Assembly (NCBI GenBank): GCA_009602735.1
Contig: WELA01012227.1
Location: 203,929 to 267,928 of the forward strand
Source: Mesotaenium endlicherianum
Lineage: Eukaryota > Streptophyta > Zygnematophyceae > Zygnematales > Mesotaeniaceae
Direction of reading: 5' to 3'
Length of the DNA: 64,000 nt
Below, piece by piece: positions 44,792 to 56,400 of this stretch (its first letter is position 1; the number at the start of each line of letters is the position of its first letter). Position numbers and translations under genes: made by a program. The notes under the pieces are model-generated. The model worked only from the letters and a program-made list of their open reading frames with translations, was not told the origin of the DNA and ran no database searches.

Positions 44792-45795
44792 TGTGTAGTC
44801 TCCAGAGTGAGCACCTCAAAACTGTAAACTGGTAGTAATACAACTAATGAAGTATGGCCCAAAAGATCACTGGAAGCACATCATGATCTTCAAGAGTAGT
44901 CCTCTGCAAGGGTTTAAGCTGTGACTTTGCTCACCACTTGTGAAGTTCTTCAAGTGACTGGAGGCCAGGAGGGCTTGCTCTTCACAAGAGAGTAACTAAA
45001 TGGTCCTGAAAACACAAGAGATAAAAGTATAAGCTTTACTGATAATCTCTGTTACTCACACCTGGCATAATGGGACTTCTAAAAGATGTCTCTCTAAGGA
45101 CATCTCTAGTACTTATAATCCTGGAAACCCGGCGGGTTAGGCGCGGATTCAATGCATGTAGTCTTCATCTAAGATCTACCTTTACACACATACACATGTA
45201 CCTATCGTGCTTGCGCTCCAATAGGCTAGTTACTACTCAATCCAATCAAAAGCGAGATGTTAGAATATGCTAAATGCTTGTGATAGGTCGAGCTCACTTT
45301 AGCTCATGCCAAGCTTGTAAGATAAGCTTGCACACTTATGTTCGTACAATCGGACGGTTGCCCGCTAAGCCGTGGTATTCTTGCAGGCTGTGACGGTTCC
45401 TGTTGGCTAAGCACATGTCGGTCGGCAGCGCTTGGGCCAAGCGACGGGCTGCAGCTGTCGGTCGGTAGCCTGGGTGTCTTTGGTGGCCTCGCCACTTGGG
45501 TGTCGGACACTTAGGAGTGCCTGGGCCCAAGTGACGGGTACGTAAGTGTACCCGGGCCAAGTCGTGAAGCCCGCCATCTTCTGGTGGCTCCACGTGGCCC
45601 ATGGTGGCTCTCGTTGCTTGATGACGGGCAGACAGGGGGACCTGGGCCAAACACTGGAGCCCGCCACCTTCCGGTGGTGCCACGTGGCCCTCTTAGGCAC
45701 TGTCTCCTAAGTGCCGGGTAGCTTGTCTGAGGTTGATCGCTCACACGCTTGAAGCCCGGGTACGTGCGACGACCTCGACTCAATAAATCATGACA
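44792..45795 (-). repeat. A copy 2 repeat A1 (terminal)
   Basis: 1004 bp from TGTGTAGTCTC to CATGACA (plus strand), then TCCT. It is the 5' end of the element. No repeat B lies between it and gag. Confidence 0.88.
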
Positions 45796-46379
45796 TCCTC
45801 CTGTTGGGACTGATACATGTTCGCCATTTGCGATTGCATTTGCACAAATAATGCTCCCAAATCCACACTCTGAGGTGGGAGTGTAGCAAATGCAGCAGCA
45901 GCAATGGCATCCACTCGACGAGTAGTGTCCTCAACAATCCCCCTCGCTCGTGCAGCAGCAATTCCTGCCGCATTCGGTCACGAATTTGACCTAGAGGCAC
46001 ATTGAGTTGTACAGCACGAGTTGGGTTCAGAACGTTGGCCCTTGCTGCCATAAGTTCTTCGACAGTGCGCTCGTCCGCTGGCTCTCCTTCCCTCCGTTTT
46101 GTATCTTCAGCAGCTTTTGCTAATGGTTCGGCTTCTAGTCTGACTCTTTCCTCCTCAGCCTGCTGTGCTGCGACTGCAGCAATAGCAGCTGCCTCATCTG
46201 CAGCCTCTCTAGCTGAAGTATCTGCCACTGCTACTAAATAGGTACGGGTTCCCGCTACATGGCTTTCCGCTTGGTTTTCGACATTCTCGTTATCCTGGTT
46301 CTCCATGTCTCGGGAGTTGCTAGTTTGAGACCTTGTCCTTACCATACAAAGAAGACTGTGATAACGGCTCCGATACCAC

Positions 46380-47089
46380 TGAAATGAATTGACTTACCAA
46401 ATAGGCGATTAACACTTAATGAAGATTTTTATATTAGCAAGTAATCTTTACAATATTTTTTGTTAATTGATTCAACAACAAAAGACAACACACTAGCAGT
46501 GGACAATACTCGCAAGTCAAATGGAAGTAAACTAGCATCAATGATGCAATCAGTAAACTTGTACATAAGCAAGGCTAGAAGACGGAGCATATCAATGGCT
46601 TCTTGCCTTGGATTCAGATCTCTCTCCGTAAGCTGTACAAGAGAACTGGCCTCGTTTCCGAATGCCGAACTCGAGAGCAATACCTAGCATATGTACATGG
46701 AATGAGTTTACAATTTAACGGCCAGTGCAATGGCATCGCCTACTCGGGAGTTAACCACGTTGGTAGGACCTCGGTTAACCAAATCCACCGCCATCTCCCA
46801 TCATCCTGAATTGCCATCTATTAAGGATGTCATCTGGCCATTCATCTAGCGCACCACACTTAGATGCATATCTAGGCAGTTCGCTGCTACCGAAGTCAGC
46901 TGGCTGTCAAAAAATGTGTCAGCAAGCTGACCTAAGTTGACTTCAGCTTGTTGCTCCCAGCTGAGTCATTAAACTAATTATTTGATAATGTCCAGCAGAC
47001 TCAATATTAACTAAAGTTCAGCAGGCTGAACTTATTCAACTAGTATATGCAAATGAATGTTATATCTACCAATATACTGATTCATTACA
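46380..47089 (-). repeat. B copy 3 5' LTR
   Basis: 710 bp, minus strand TGTAATGAATC ... TTCATTTCA. More diverged from the other B LTRs than those are from each other, so this insertion is older. The PBS TGGTATCGGAGCC is at 46378-46366. Its outer end abuts the chromodomain of element D. Confidence 0.9.
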
Positions 47090-48510
47090 TATGCTGCTGT
47101 CTTCTGAAATTTCTCATAGCCAATATGTCTTCCACTTCATACTCCAAACGATCATCCACTGTTGTTAGGGCTGGTAGGGTTGTCACTCGTCTTGGGATCT
47201 TGGTGTCCGGTCGCACATATGGCTTGAAGAGTGAAGCGTGAAATACGGGGTCGATGTGCATAATCTGGGGAAGTTCTAGCTTGAAAGCTACGAAGTTGAC
47301 TTGTTGGATAATCTTGAAGAGTCCCAAATACTTGGGAGAGAACTTGCTGCCGATAGGCCTGTTACTTGGGGAAATGTTCTTGGAAGATAGTAACACGTTA
47401 TCACCCACTCTGTACGTAATTTCTCTTTTAGACTTGTTTGCCACTCTTGCTTGAGCATCTTGCGCGTGTTGTAGAGCTTTCTTGGCTGCTGCAAGGGCTG
47501 CTTCTAATATCTCCAAAAATTTGTTGCTGCAGGTACTTCATCATGGCCAGCCGTGAAGCTCAGTGGCGTGGTCGGATGGAAGCCATAGTGGAGGAAGAAT
47601 GGGGACTCTGGGTAGAGGCCTGCGTCGTGTTGTTGTAGGCAAACTCCAAGAGGGTCAAGTACATGTCCCAGTCTTGCTCCAGAGTAGAGATGTAGGCCTT
47701 TAGAGAGGTCTTTAGGGTACGATTCATACGCTCTGGTTGCCCATCTGATCGCGGGTGGTAGGCAGTGGACATATCTTGTGATGTACCCAAGTTCTTGAAA
47801 AGATTTTTGCAGAAATGGCTCGTGAATCTTGGATCTCTATCCGACACAATTCTTGATGGTAGTCCATGGAGTCGAAAGATGCTGTCAAAGATGAGCCTTG
47901 CTAACTGCGGTGCTGTAACCTTGGTCGTTGTGGGAATGAAATGAGCCATCTTGGTAAGTCTGTCCACCACCGTTTGTATTGCATTATGACCTCGAGGTGT
48001 CACGGGCAGATCCACGATAAGGTCCATTGAGATGTCCGTTCATTGCCTTTCCGGGATTGGTACTGGTTGGAGGAGTCCTCCCGCCTTTTGTGATGAGGGC
48101 TCTTTGGCATGTGTCACAGCTCCTGCAGTACTTCTTGACTTGCTTAAACATGCCTGGCCAGCAATAAGTCCTAGCTACAACGCCCGTGGTCTTGAGGATC
48201 CCAAAGTGTCCTCCAAGAGGGTTGTCGTGTGCTTCTCGTAGAAGCAAGAGCCGGAGGTTTAAGTCATTAGGAACACATCTCTGGCTCGTGTCTTGCCTCA
48301 CCCAATAATTGCCTTCTTGCTTCTTGTATGGTTCCGAGGCTGCTTCTCCGTTGTGCTTCTCCAATTGTGCTTGGGCAAGGAAACAGATCAAGGAATCAAG
48401 CCAAATCTGTCAACATAACGGGGCATTGACTGGCACATCGTCAAAGTGATTGAGGTAGCGCACATTGTCAAAGAAGGCAAAGTCTAGTACAAAGAGGCTT
48501 CCAGGACGCT
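47090..48510 (-). pseudogene. Element D: Ty3/gypsy integrase fragment
   Basis: The minus strand codes, with frameshifts, a zinc region (HDNPLGGHFGILK ... CDTCQRA), a DDE core (MDLIVDLP, SDRDPRFTSHF, HPRSDGQPERMNR) and a GPY/F-like part (FSPKYLGLFKIIQQVNFVAF) ending in the start of a chromodomain (YEVEDILAMRNF), where the B copy 3 LTR cuts in. A few residues upstream of 48400 may be the RNase H-integrase linker. RT, gag and LTRs are absent. It differs in sequence from E1 and B. Confidence 0.85.
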
Positions 48511-48511
48511 A

Positions 48512-48865
48512 ATGGCGCTTGAGAAAAAGTTAAGACCGTCAGCTTTATTTCTTTATCCAAGAAGAAGAGCAGGTTCTCTTAACAAATTTATCAAGCAGAC
48601 TAACACTGCTGAAATTACAGGAGGCTGTTCAAACTGCAAAATGCAGGGATATCAGGGGAGGGATTGCCCATACCCTGATGCCAAGCAATTTGCTGTAAGT
48701 AAAGCATACGTGTGTGTACATTGCACCAAGGGAGGCCATCCGAAGGACGAGTGCTGGTCTAAAGACCCACATCCAAAGCGTGCATGTGCTAATACTGCCA
48801 CGCAAGAGGCAGATAAAGGCAAAAAAAAAGAAAATGACAACTTTGATCGCCGCAAGGGTAATTAG
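48512..48865 (+). pseudogene. Gag-like fragment with two zinc knuckles
   Basis: 117 codons. CSNCKMQGYQGRDC is a CCHC knuckle with His replaced by Tyr; CVHCTKGGHPKDEC is complete. A Lys-rich tail follows. The paired knuckles suggest gag of an LTR element, but no pol lies next to it and the parent family is unknown. The start at 48512 is only the first ATG in the frame. Confidence 0.5.
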
Positions 48866-49703
48866 AAGTGTGAGACTATGAGCGCAGAACTCGCTGAGTC
48901 AAAGCTCAATTTGCAAAGATGAGCGCCTCGGGAGTTTATAATGATGTTGACATTGCAAAGAAGAGCGTTCGCAAAGACGCAAGGGCAACAAGTGTGGAAT
49001 TTGCAGGGGTAAGTCTCACAATTGACCTTGCTGGTAAATCCCCACCCATTGCTGAGTGTAGGTTTTGACCGGGTTTGGTTGTGGTCACACTTTATGTGTG
49101 ATGAATAACGCTGACTTGCACATTTCAGCAGCATTGGTCGGCGGGTCAGCGGTTGACCATTCGTACCTGAGGGCGCCGTGACTTCCGCCAAGCGTGCCGT
49201 ACCCGCTAAAGAGCTAGCATTAGCGACAATAACCGCGCTGCTCAACAATGAAAAAGCACATAGCTGTCAAAAATACAAGTTTACTCTATCCCCAATTCTG
49301 TGCTCTGGTCAGCTCTGGTACATGCTCTGGTGCACTCAATTGCGCTCGATTACATTTGATTGGAGGCTGAAGCGAGTCTGTGGCAGTCTGTGGTGAGGCT
49401 TTTTTTGTTTAGCTTCTTCTGGCTTCTTCCCGTCTCGTTGTCATTGGATGGATCATGGCGCAACTGGCAACATTAGGTGTCAGGTAGTTTTGATATAATA
49501 GAATGCAGTAGGATGTAGTACGAATAGCGTAGAAATAATATCGGGCGCCGGCACGATCTTCTACAAAATCCAGATATAGGAAGCATCTGGCCCATAGATT
49601 TTTTCAATATGTCGAGAAGGTCATTTGGTGCACCTGGTTACATGAACCTGCTTTGAACCTGCTTACAGGAAAGAGGACTTTTGCCAGAATAGACATTCAG
49701 CGC
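48866..49703. other. Intergenic, no gene recognised
   Basis: About 0.8 kb with short frames only and no family resemblance seen. It precedes the MITE. Confidence 0.5.
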
Positions 49704-50039
49704 CATGGGGTGCTAACTGTCGCAAAGATTTCTGAATTATTGAAAAAAGTCGCAATTTCTGCAAGGGAAGCCGCCGCTTTCTTCGCTCATTGATCATTTT
49801 CGGAAAATGGGAAAAGCGCCGCAGGCGACTCCGGACGGCTGGTTTTTTTCGCCAGGATTTTTTAAAAACGCTTGATATATGTCGCAGGAAAGACGACAAT
49901 TTGAAAAGATGCCGCAAAAACATGTGAATTTTAATTAAATTCACCAAGATGCACAACATATTATTTTTATCACCAATTGCAAATCCTTTGATTTTTTCAC
50001 AAAGAATGCCCTTTTGGACAAAAGAGTTAGCACCCCATG
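49704..50039. mobile_element. MITE with 15-bp TIR and 8-bp TSD (hAT-like)
   Basis: 336 bp bounded by perfect inverted repeats CATGGGGTGCTAACT (49704-49718) and AGTTAGCACCCCATG (50025-50039). TTCAGCGC is duplicated exactly on both sides (49696-49703 and 50040-50047). An 8-bp TSD with a CA-G-rich TIR suits the hAT superfamily. It has no coding capacity, so it is non-autonomous. Confidence 0.88.
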
Positions 50040-50047
50040 TTCAGCGC

Positions 50048-50907
50048 TCTAGATTACTTGTTCCTGCCAGTACCAGATCTGACCATCACCACATGCTGCC
50101 CGATGATGCCGATCATTGTAGGCGTTTGCAGGAATTGGCAGGATTGTTTAATATAATTGTCGGCTTGTCGACCTCAAGTGTGACTGTGTCAAGTGTACCT
50201 GTCAATTTAGGCTTTAACACATGCCAATGACAGTTATTTTGCAATAATATAGTCATTAGGAACAATTTATTTTCATGCCCACTTGCGAAAATTTTCAAGC
50301 CATGATGAATCCTACTTACTCGCACGCGTCTACTTCAAAATGGGGACAAAGACGGTGCTGGACGCCAGTGCTGTACGTCATTGAGTAGGAAAGCAGAGAA
50401 ACGGTGGACATGTCCGCAGAAGCTAAGCAGCAGAGCAAACGTGCATTTGTGCGAGTTGGCTCGAGGTGAAAGCTGACATGTTAATTCCCAAAAGAGGATC
50501 TTACTTGTAGTTTTGTTGGCTATAGGGCAGAGGACAGAGCTCGACAAACCATCAGAGGTATTAATATTGAATTTGCATATAAGAACATTCGATTGTTGGG
50601 AGTCAACACTGTCGTGTGTGTAAATATATACATTATTTCTTCTCAATTCATGGCTCTTGAGGTCGGTCGAAGATAGGCTCTTTACTCGTCCACCCGAGGA
50701 GTACCGGAAACGTCCTGAGCATCGTATGCTGCATGTAACGTGGATTCCTATCGTATTTCATCTTTTGACATAGCCTAGGTGAAAACTACTATGGAAAAAG
50801 TAGAAGTCCTACGTTTTAAATAGGGCTTCGCTTATGATGCTCTGCTGTTGTAAACAGACCTCAGCAGCTTCGTGCATGGCGAAGTAAAAGAGTTGTAATA
50901 TTGGGAC
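50048..50907. other. Upstream region of the kinase gene
   Basis: No coding sense. It presumably carries the promoter and 5' leader of the gene starting at 50908; I see no clear TATA box. Confidence 0.4.
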
Positions 50908-53439
50908 ATGGCTGGCACGGACTTTAAATCAGATATGACAGGAGCCAGAATCATTGTTGCCGTGAGTAAAGACAGTGCAAGCAAGGACGCCATTAGGTGG
51001 GCCCTAGCCAACAAGATAAAGAGCCCAGAGGATGTCCTTGTCTTGCTTCATATTGTGACAAAGATACCTAGTCCAAGTATGTCCTTCTTACACCTCATCC
51101 TTTGCTAGACCTTGTCATTTGCAACCTTTCCACTCTTTGTTGTGTGATAACGTCAATCCTAAGACATTCACATTTGCCTCCTTTTCTCTTCTGAAGACCT
51201 CTTCTGACATATCCTGAAGCCAATAAATTCTTCTTGCAGGATGCATGTCAGGCAAAATTTGTGCTTATGGCTTGAGTGTCTTTGAGCACTAAAGCGCTGT
51301 TTAGGTTCACATGTCTTCGTGCTAGGCATAATGATAGTGGAGAGGGCATGTGAAGGGAGAAGTTTGGTTGGGACATGCTCTGGGCTTTTTATATCCGGGT
51401 TTAGAGATGTAGTGTGTGTCAAAACAATTTATTTGCCAATGTCACCTATTGGTATCTAGACCACATGGCTAGCGTAGAAGTTAACTGAGAAGGTAGTAGC
51501 TTGTGAGAAACTGTTCCTGTGTTCTACATGGATGCTAATTTGAGCATTTGTGGTGTCTTACCAAGAAGGCGGCTTGTGGGAATTGGCATGAGTTCAAGCT
51601 CATACCTTCAACATAAGTCGTATTCTCAAACGCATGATCTCCATTTATCATTGTCACGCTCACAACCATGGGTTGTTGTTAATGATGACATGCTGGCCAA
51701 TGCTCCTCCCACAGGGGTAAGGTCTACCTTTTGAAACCTAAGTTTGTACAAGGAACACTGCAACCTCTTGTCCTGTCTGAAGCCCTGACAACTAGCCTTC
51801 AGAATTCCAGGACCAATCATGAAAAGGCAGGTGTGATCAGGGTGCAGGTTTTGGATTTGGGCTATCATCTCAATGTTGTGTAATATGTGAAGTGAAGATT
51901 CAAGCAGCAGCTAATGTGACCACCAGAGGTCATTGCCTTTTCAATGCTCATTGTGGAGGTCTTCACGTCCCCAGCATGTTCTTTCTGTTGTGTGCCGCCT
52001 AGATTTTTGCAGTGTAGTAAAATCATTGGGCTCTACCTCATCCATCCATATTTTAGGGGACCCGAAGAGGGGGTGAAGGAAAGGAAAGACAACTCTATAT
52101 GCTATCAATAAATCAACAAAACTCACTGTAAATGGGGTGCCAGAAGGATGGGGTGGGGGAGGTTGACATCTCGAGCTCTCAAGGGATTTGTGGTGTCCAT
52201 TACTTTTTACACCTATTGTGTACTCACAAAGCTGCCCCAAGTTCTGATGACTGCTGAATGACTTACGTCTTCCATTCATGCAGCGGGGATGGATATGTAT
52301 CAGAGCGAGGTCAACGACAATATGTTCAACTTGTATGTGCGACAAGTGGTTCAGCCCCTGATGCATAGCTTGAGGAAGCTGGTAGACTTTAGGGTAAGTG
52401 GGTGTGAAGCCTTGCTCTGGGACAGAGTTCTTGCTTCTAACCCCACTCCCTAGCCCAACCCTAGGCTGTTATGGTGTTGCATTCGATATGCATAAGCTGA
52501 TCAAGGGGTTGCAGTTCTGCCTGCATCAAGCATGTCGGTGTTGGGACCTATTTGCTGACCCATTTGCCCCTAGTACGGTTGCTTGGTGTGTGTCCACAAC
52601 CCTCCCGTCTGCAGGAGACACGTGCAAGCCTTTAGGGAGTCCGTGGTTGGCAGGTCGGATGGGCTTTTCCTAGAAGCACATCAGTAGTAAGTTCCATGAT
52701 GTAAGATGTTCATATGCAAAAGATTCAGCAGATTAAGCAGGAGCAGGTCATTAGGAATAGCCCTCAGATATGATTGTTCGCAATTGAGGAGGATGCTGTC
52801 GTGTGTTCAGGTCAAGCTGGAGCTCAGGGTTGGCCGCAGCAACTTCAAGGAGAAGGGCATCTTGGAGGAGCTGAAGAAGCTGAAAGCAGCCTGCCTTGTC
52901 CTCGGCACCTCTTCGCGCAGCATCTTCAGCATGTAAGCTGCTCACTCTTGCAGCCATGACTGTTATGGAGGTGATTCTCCTGCTGTAGCCAGCCAGCTCT
53001 AGGTGCGTGGCAGGGCTGGTCCTCCACTTCGTGTTTCCTTTCTGGATTGGAGATGTGTCTGGAGGGTTTTCTACTGTTATCATATTACTGCCATATTTGG
53101 TAGCCCATGGTTGTGTAATTAGTAGCTGGACTCTTGACCCTGTCAGTGACTGAAGGGGGCAATCACATTTTGGTGGTTTGAGTTACTCTCTAGATGTATG
53201 AATGTTTTGCCGTCCTACTAGAGGTAGGGGTAGGGGAGCACATGTGCAACATTCTGCTCATGTGATGGGAAGCTCAAGGGTGGCAACTGAGGCTGAAGAT
53301 GTAGTGTGAAGTGCATTAACCATGACGTGTGAAATGCCCCAAGTCATTACAGGCAGAGTCAGTCGTGAGCGTGCAAGCGTCACACGCGCGCTCATAAGCG
53401 CACACACAACCGCACGCACACACACGCACACACACGCAC

Positions 53440-53481
<42 letters not shown>

Positions 53482-56400
53482 ATATTGTATATATGAGGTA
53501 GAGGCCTGGTTACCCTTGTACACACATCACACAGAACCCTTTATGCATTCCTCCCAACCGCATGTACGCTGCGCACATCCACGCGCTCCTGGGTGACGTG
53601 AATACATGCCTATCTCCAGCACACACAGCTTGTCTGTATGGTAACATGGGCCTCAGTATGTCGACACACGATCACTACATTTCATTCCCTCGTTGGGCGG
53701 CTGCTAAGCTTCAGTAAAGCTCACGTGCACTATACATGCAGGAAAGGAAAGGCATGCAGCACGGGCATTGCCATCATCAAGAACAGGCCCGCAGGTGTGG
53801 CCATCTGCGTCATCCAACGGGATAAGGTTGTCCTCTCAAAGGAGCCCGACGGCCTGACGCCTCCGAGCTCGAACGAGAACAGCCCCTCCAGCTCGGGCAT
53901 CATCTCCAGGAGCTCGTACAGCGGCGACGCGTCGCCTGGCGACAGCGCCTCCTGGCGAAGCGCGAGCGCTCAGATTCTGGATACAGGTGCATGTCTGCCA
54001 GCTGCTGCCTGCCTGCCCTGCCTGTAGGCAAGGACGCACACTCCCTCTCGCCGAGCCCGCTGCCTCCCCCTCGCAGCGCACTGCCCTGTGGGGCACTGTG
54101 GCTTTCTCTGTCATCCGATTTTGAACCAGACTAGTCTCCTGGTCGTGGCAAGGGAATGACCTCTACCTGCATCTGGCCATTGTTGTGCCACAGAGGAGAT
54201 CGGGGCTTTGCTTGCTCATGCAAAGCAGGCTCCATGACGGGTTCTGCCTCTACTTTGGAGAGCCTGTATGTGAAAAGTAGGGTACTAAGCCACAAGAAAA
54301 GGGAGAGAAGTAGGGAAAGTTGGGGGGTGCAGGGAAAAACGAGGGAAAGGAGGGGGGGAAGTGGAATGGATATCACTGGTGCTCATGCCTTAGTTTTCTG
54401 GGATGTAAATTCTCTACAGCTCGTGTGAACACACCCCAGCTTAGAATGCAAGCCCAAGCGCCCTTCCCTCCTGTTGCTGGGTGGGTGCATGCATGCGTGG
54501 GATGATGCACTCTCCCTTGCAGGAAGACCGTCTGAGGAGGAGCTCATGCGGCCTCCGTCGGCCAACCAGCGCTCCCCCCTGCACAGACCAGTGGACGTGC
54601 TCGCGAGGAGGCAGCAGCTCTCGGGGGGCGACGACCGAAGCTCCAGCAGCTCGTCGCCGCGCGTCGACGTAGGCAGCGGCTGGTCCGGCGGCATCCACCG
54701 TGACAGCTCTAGCTCGTCGCTCGTCACCTCCGCAAGCTCCGAGGGGGGGGGCGCGGAGGGCGAGGGCGGGGAGAGGGAGGGACGAGCCCCGCCACCATCG
54801 GGCAGAGAGGCCCTGCCTCCGCTGCTCGAGAAGTCCCCGTCTGCAAACTCCACGGGAACAGGCCAGGGCTCCCCCTCGCACTCCCCGGGCGTCGAGCGCA
54901 CGCCCCCCAGCGGCCTCGGCGGCCGGCCCTCCCCCGGCAGCAGCAGGCGGCTCAGCGGCAGCATGACCGTGCGGTCACGCAGCCTGACAGGCATGTCCGA
55001 CGTCAGCCAAGAAGAGTCCCAGCCCTCCGCCAAGCAGCCGCCCCTCGCTGGGCAGAGGGGCAGCCCCGCGGGGGGCCCCGCTGCCTTCTCGTCACGACTC
55101 TCGCAGGGGAGCCAGGGCTCGCCCTCGTCGTCGCACTCGCACTCGCAGGCGCAGCTGCCGTCGCTCTCGCTCCCGAGGTCGCATTCGGAGTCCTTGCTGT
55201 CATCGGGCGGCTCGCTCCTCTCGACGTCGTCGTCGTCGGGCGACGACTCCACCCGGGCGGGCCAGGAGTACTTTGCTGAGCTGGAGACGCGGCTGGCGGA
55301 GGCGCGTGCAGAGCTGGACTCGTTCCCCGACCCAACGAGCCCGGCTGCCGGCTACGCCGCAGTTGTGGTGGAGGAGGCGCCTCCCCCCAAGCCAGAGGCT
55401 GCCGCTGCTGCTGCTCCCGACGCAGCGAGAGATGGGGAAGGCCCCGAGGTTGCTGCTCCTTCCACATTTTGTGCAACATCGCCCTCCAGCGTGTTGTAAA
55501 AGTTTTTGGCCGGTGTCTTGACCTTGTCTGGCAGGCCTGGCGCTTCACACGTGTGCAGGGTTCATTCAGCTCTGTCCCTGCTCGAGAGCTTAAAATCTTT
55601 GCTGTTGAGGCAGAGTGCTCGTGCCACCTGCCGGATGGCTGCCTGAAGGGGCACTGCTGTCATGTCATGTTCAGATGTGGTGTGGTCAGGGGTCATGGGC
55701 TGTTCACTTTGCATGGATTGGCTGCGTCCATTGATGCTGTGTGGAGCAAATCCCCCCCCCCCCCTGCATAAGTTGTGCGTGCAACGAGAGTGGGAGGCAG
55801 TGCACATCGGTGCATGTGTACTGGGTCTATGTGTCTGCACGTTCAGCTTAGGGGGCTGAGCGTGTGAGCAAGCAGGAGTGGCTCCCTCTGCTGCATCCCT
55901 TGATGATTCATCCCTCGTTTGTCTGATCGTACATGCTCCCTTGACCTGGTCCTAATGAGATCTTACTCATTGGCATTTCATCTGTGTGGGGACAAACTGG
56001 GTCAAGCAAGCAACCGGATTAGCAATCCCTAGCTTAAATTCCTCGCTGGGGTCCTGAAAAATCTTAGGCGTCAGGCAGGGAAGTGAAAGCACCGGTCAAT
56101 GCTTGTGCTTTTTCTTCTTCTCGGGCAGGCCGAGCTGCGGCGCGAGCTGGCGATGATGCGGCGCAAGGCGGCAGAGGCGGAGCAGAAGCGCGTCGAGGCG
56201 GAGGTTCGCGCGCAGCGCGCCCTCCAGGTGGCGGACCGCTCGCTGCGCGAGGCGGAGGCCCAGAGCCGGCGCAAAGACGTGGAGCACGCGGCCATCATTG
56301 AGAAGTCGGCCAAGGAGGCCGCGTCCGCCATGCTGGCGGCGGAGGCCGCCCGCAAGCTCGCTGAGCTGGAGGCTACCAAGTCGCAGCAGGCGCTTGCGCA

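Larger units (their letters stand above)
37330..45795 (-). mobile_element. Element A copy 2, internally deleted
   Basis: 8466 bp, flanked by TCCT (37326-37329 and 45796-45799), a 4-bp TSD in B copy 3 gag; intact gag there reads TTTTGTCCTCCTGCTGGG. Minus-strand order: A1 (45795-44792), gag, repeat-rich linker, protease, deletion, end of the PHD region, poly-G, B1, GT spacer, A2, B2. Methyltransferase, RT, RNase H and integrase are gone. A 503-bp insertion (40832-41334) sits in the linker. Confidence 0.9.
35836..47089 (-). mobile_element. B copy 3: truncated remnant in three pieces
   Basis: Pieces 35836-35944, 37081-37329 and 45796-47089 read as one stretch once the two A insertions are taken out: a capsid part of gag, the gag N-terminus, PBS and the 5' LTR. 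Gag matches B copy 2 (for instance YLVAVADTSAREAADEAAA). Everything downstream of mid-gag, including pol and the 3' LTR, is missing. Confidence 0.88.

Noticed and set aside
54383-55252. 289-codon minus-strand open frame opposite exon 5 of the kinase gene
   Set aside because: GC-rich low-complexity shadow; the plus frame is in phase with flanking exons.
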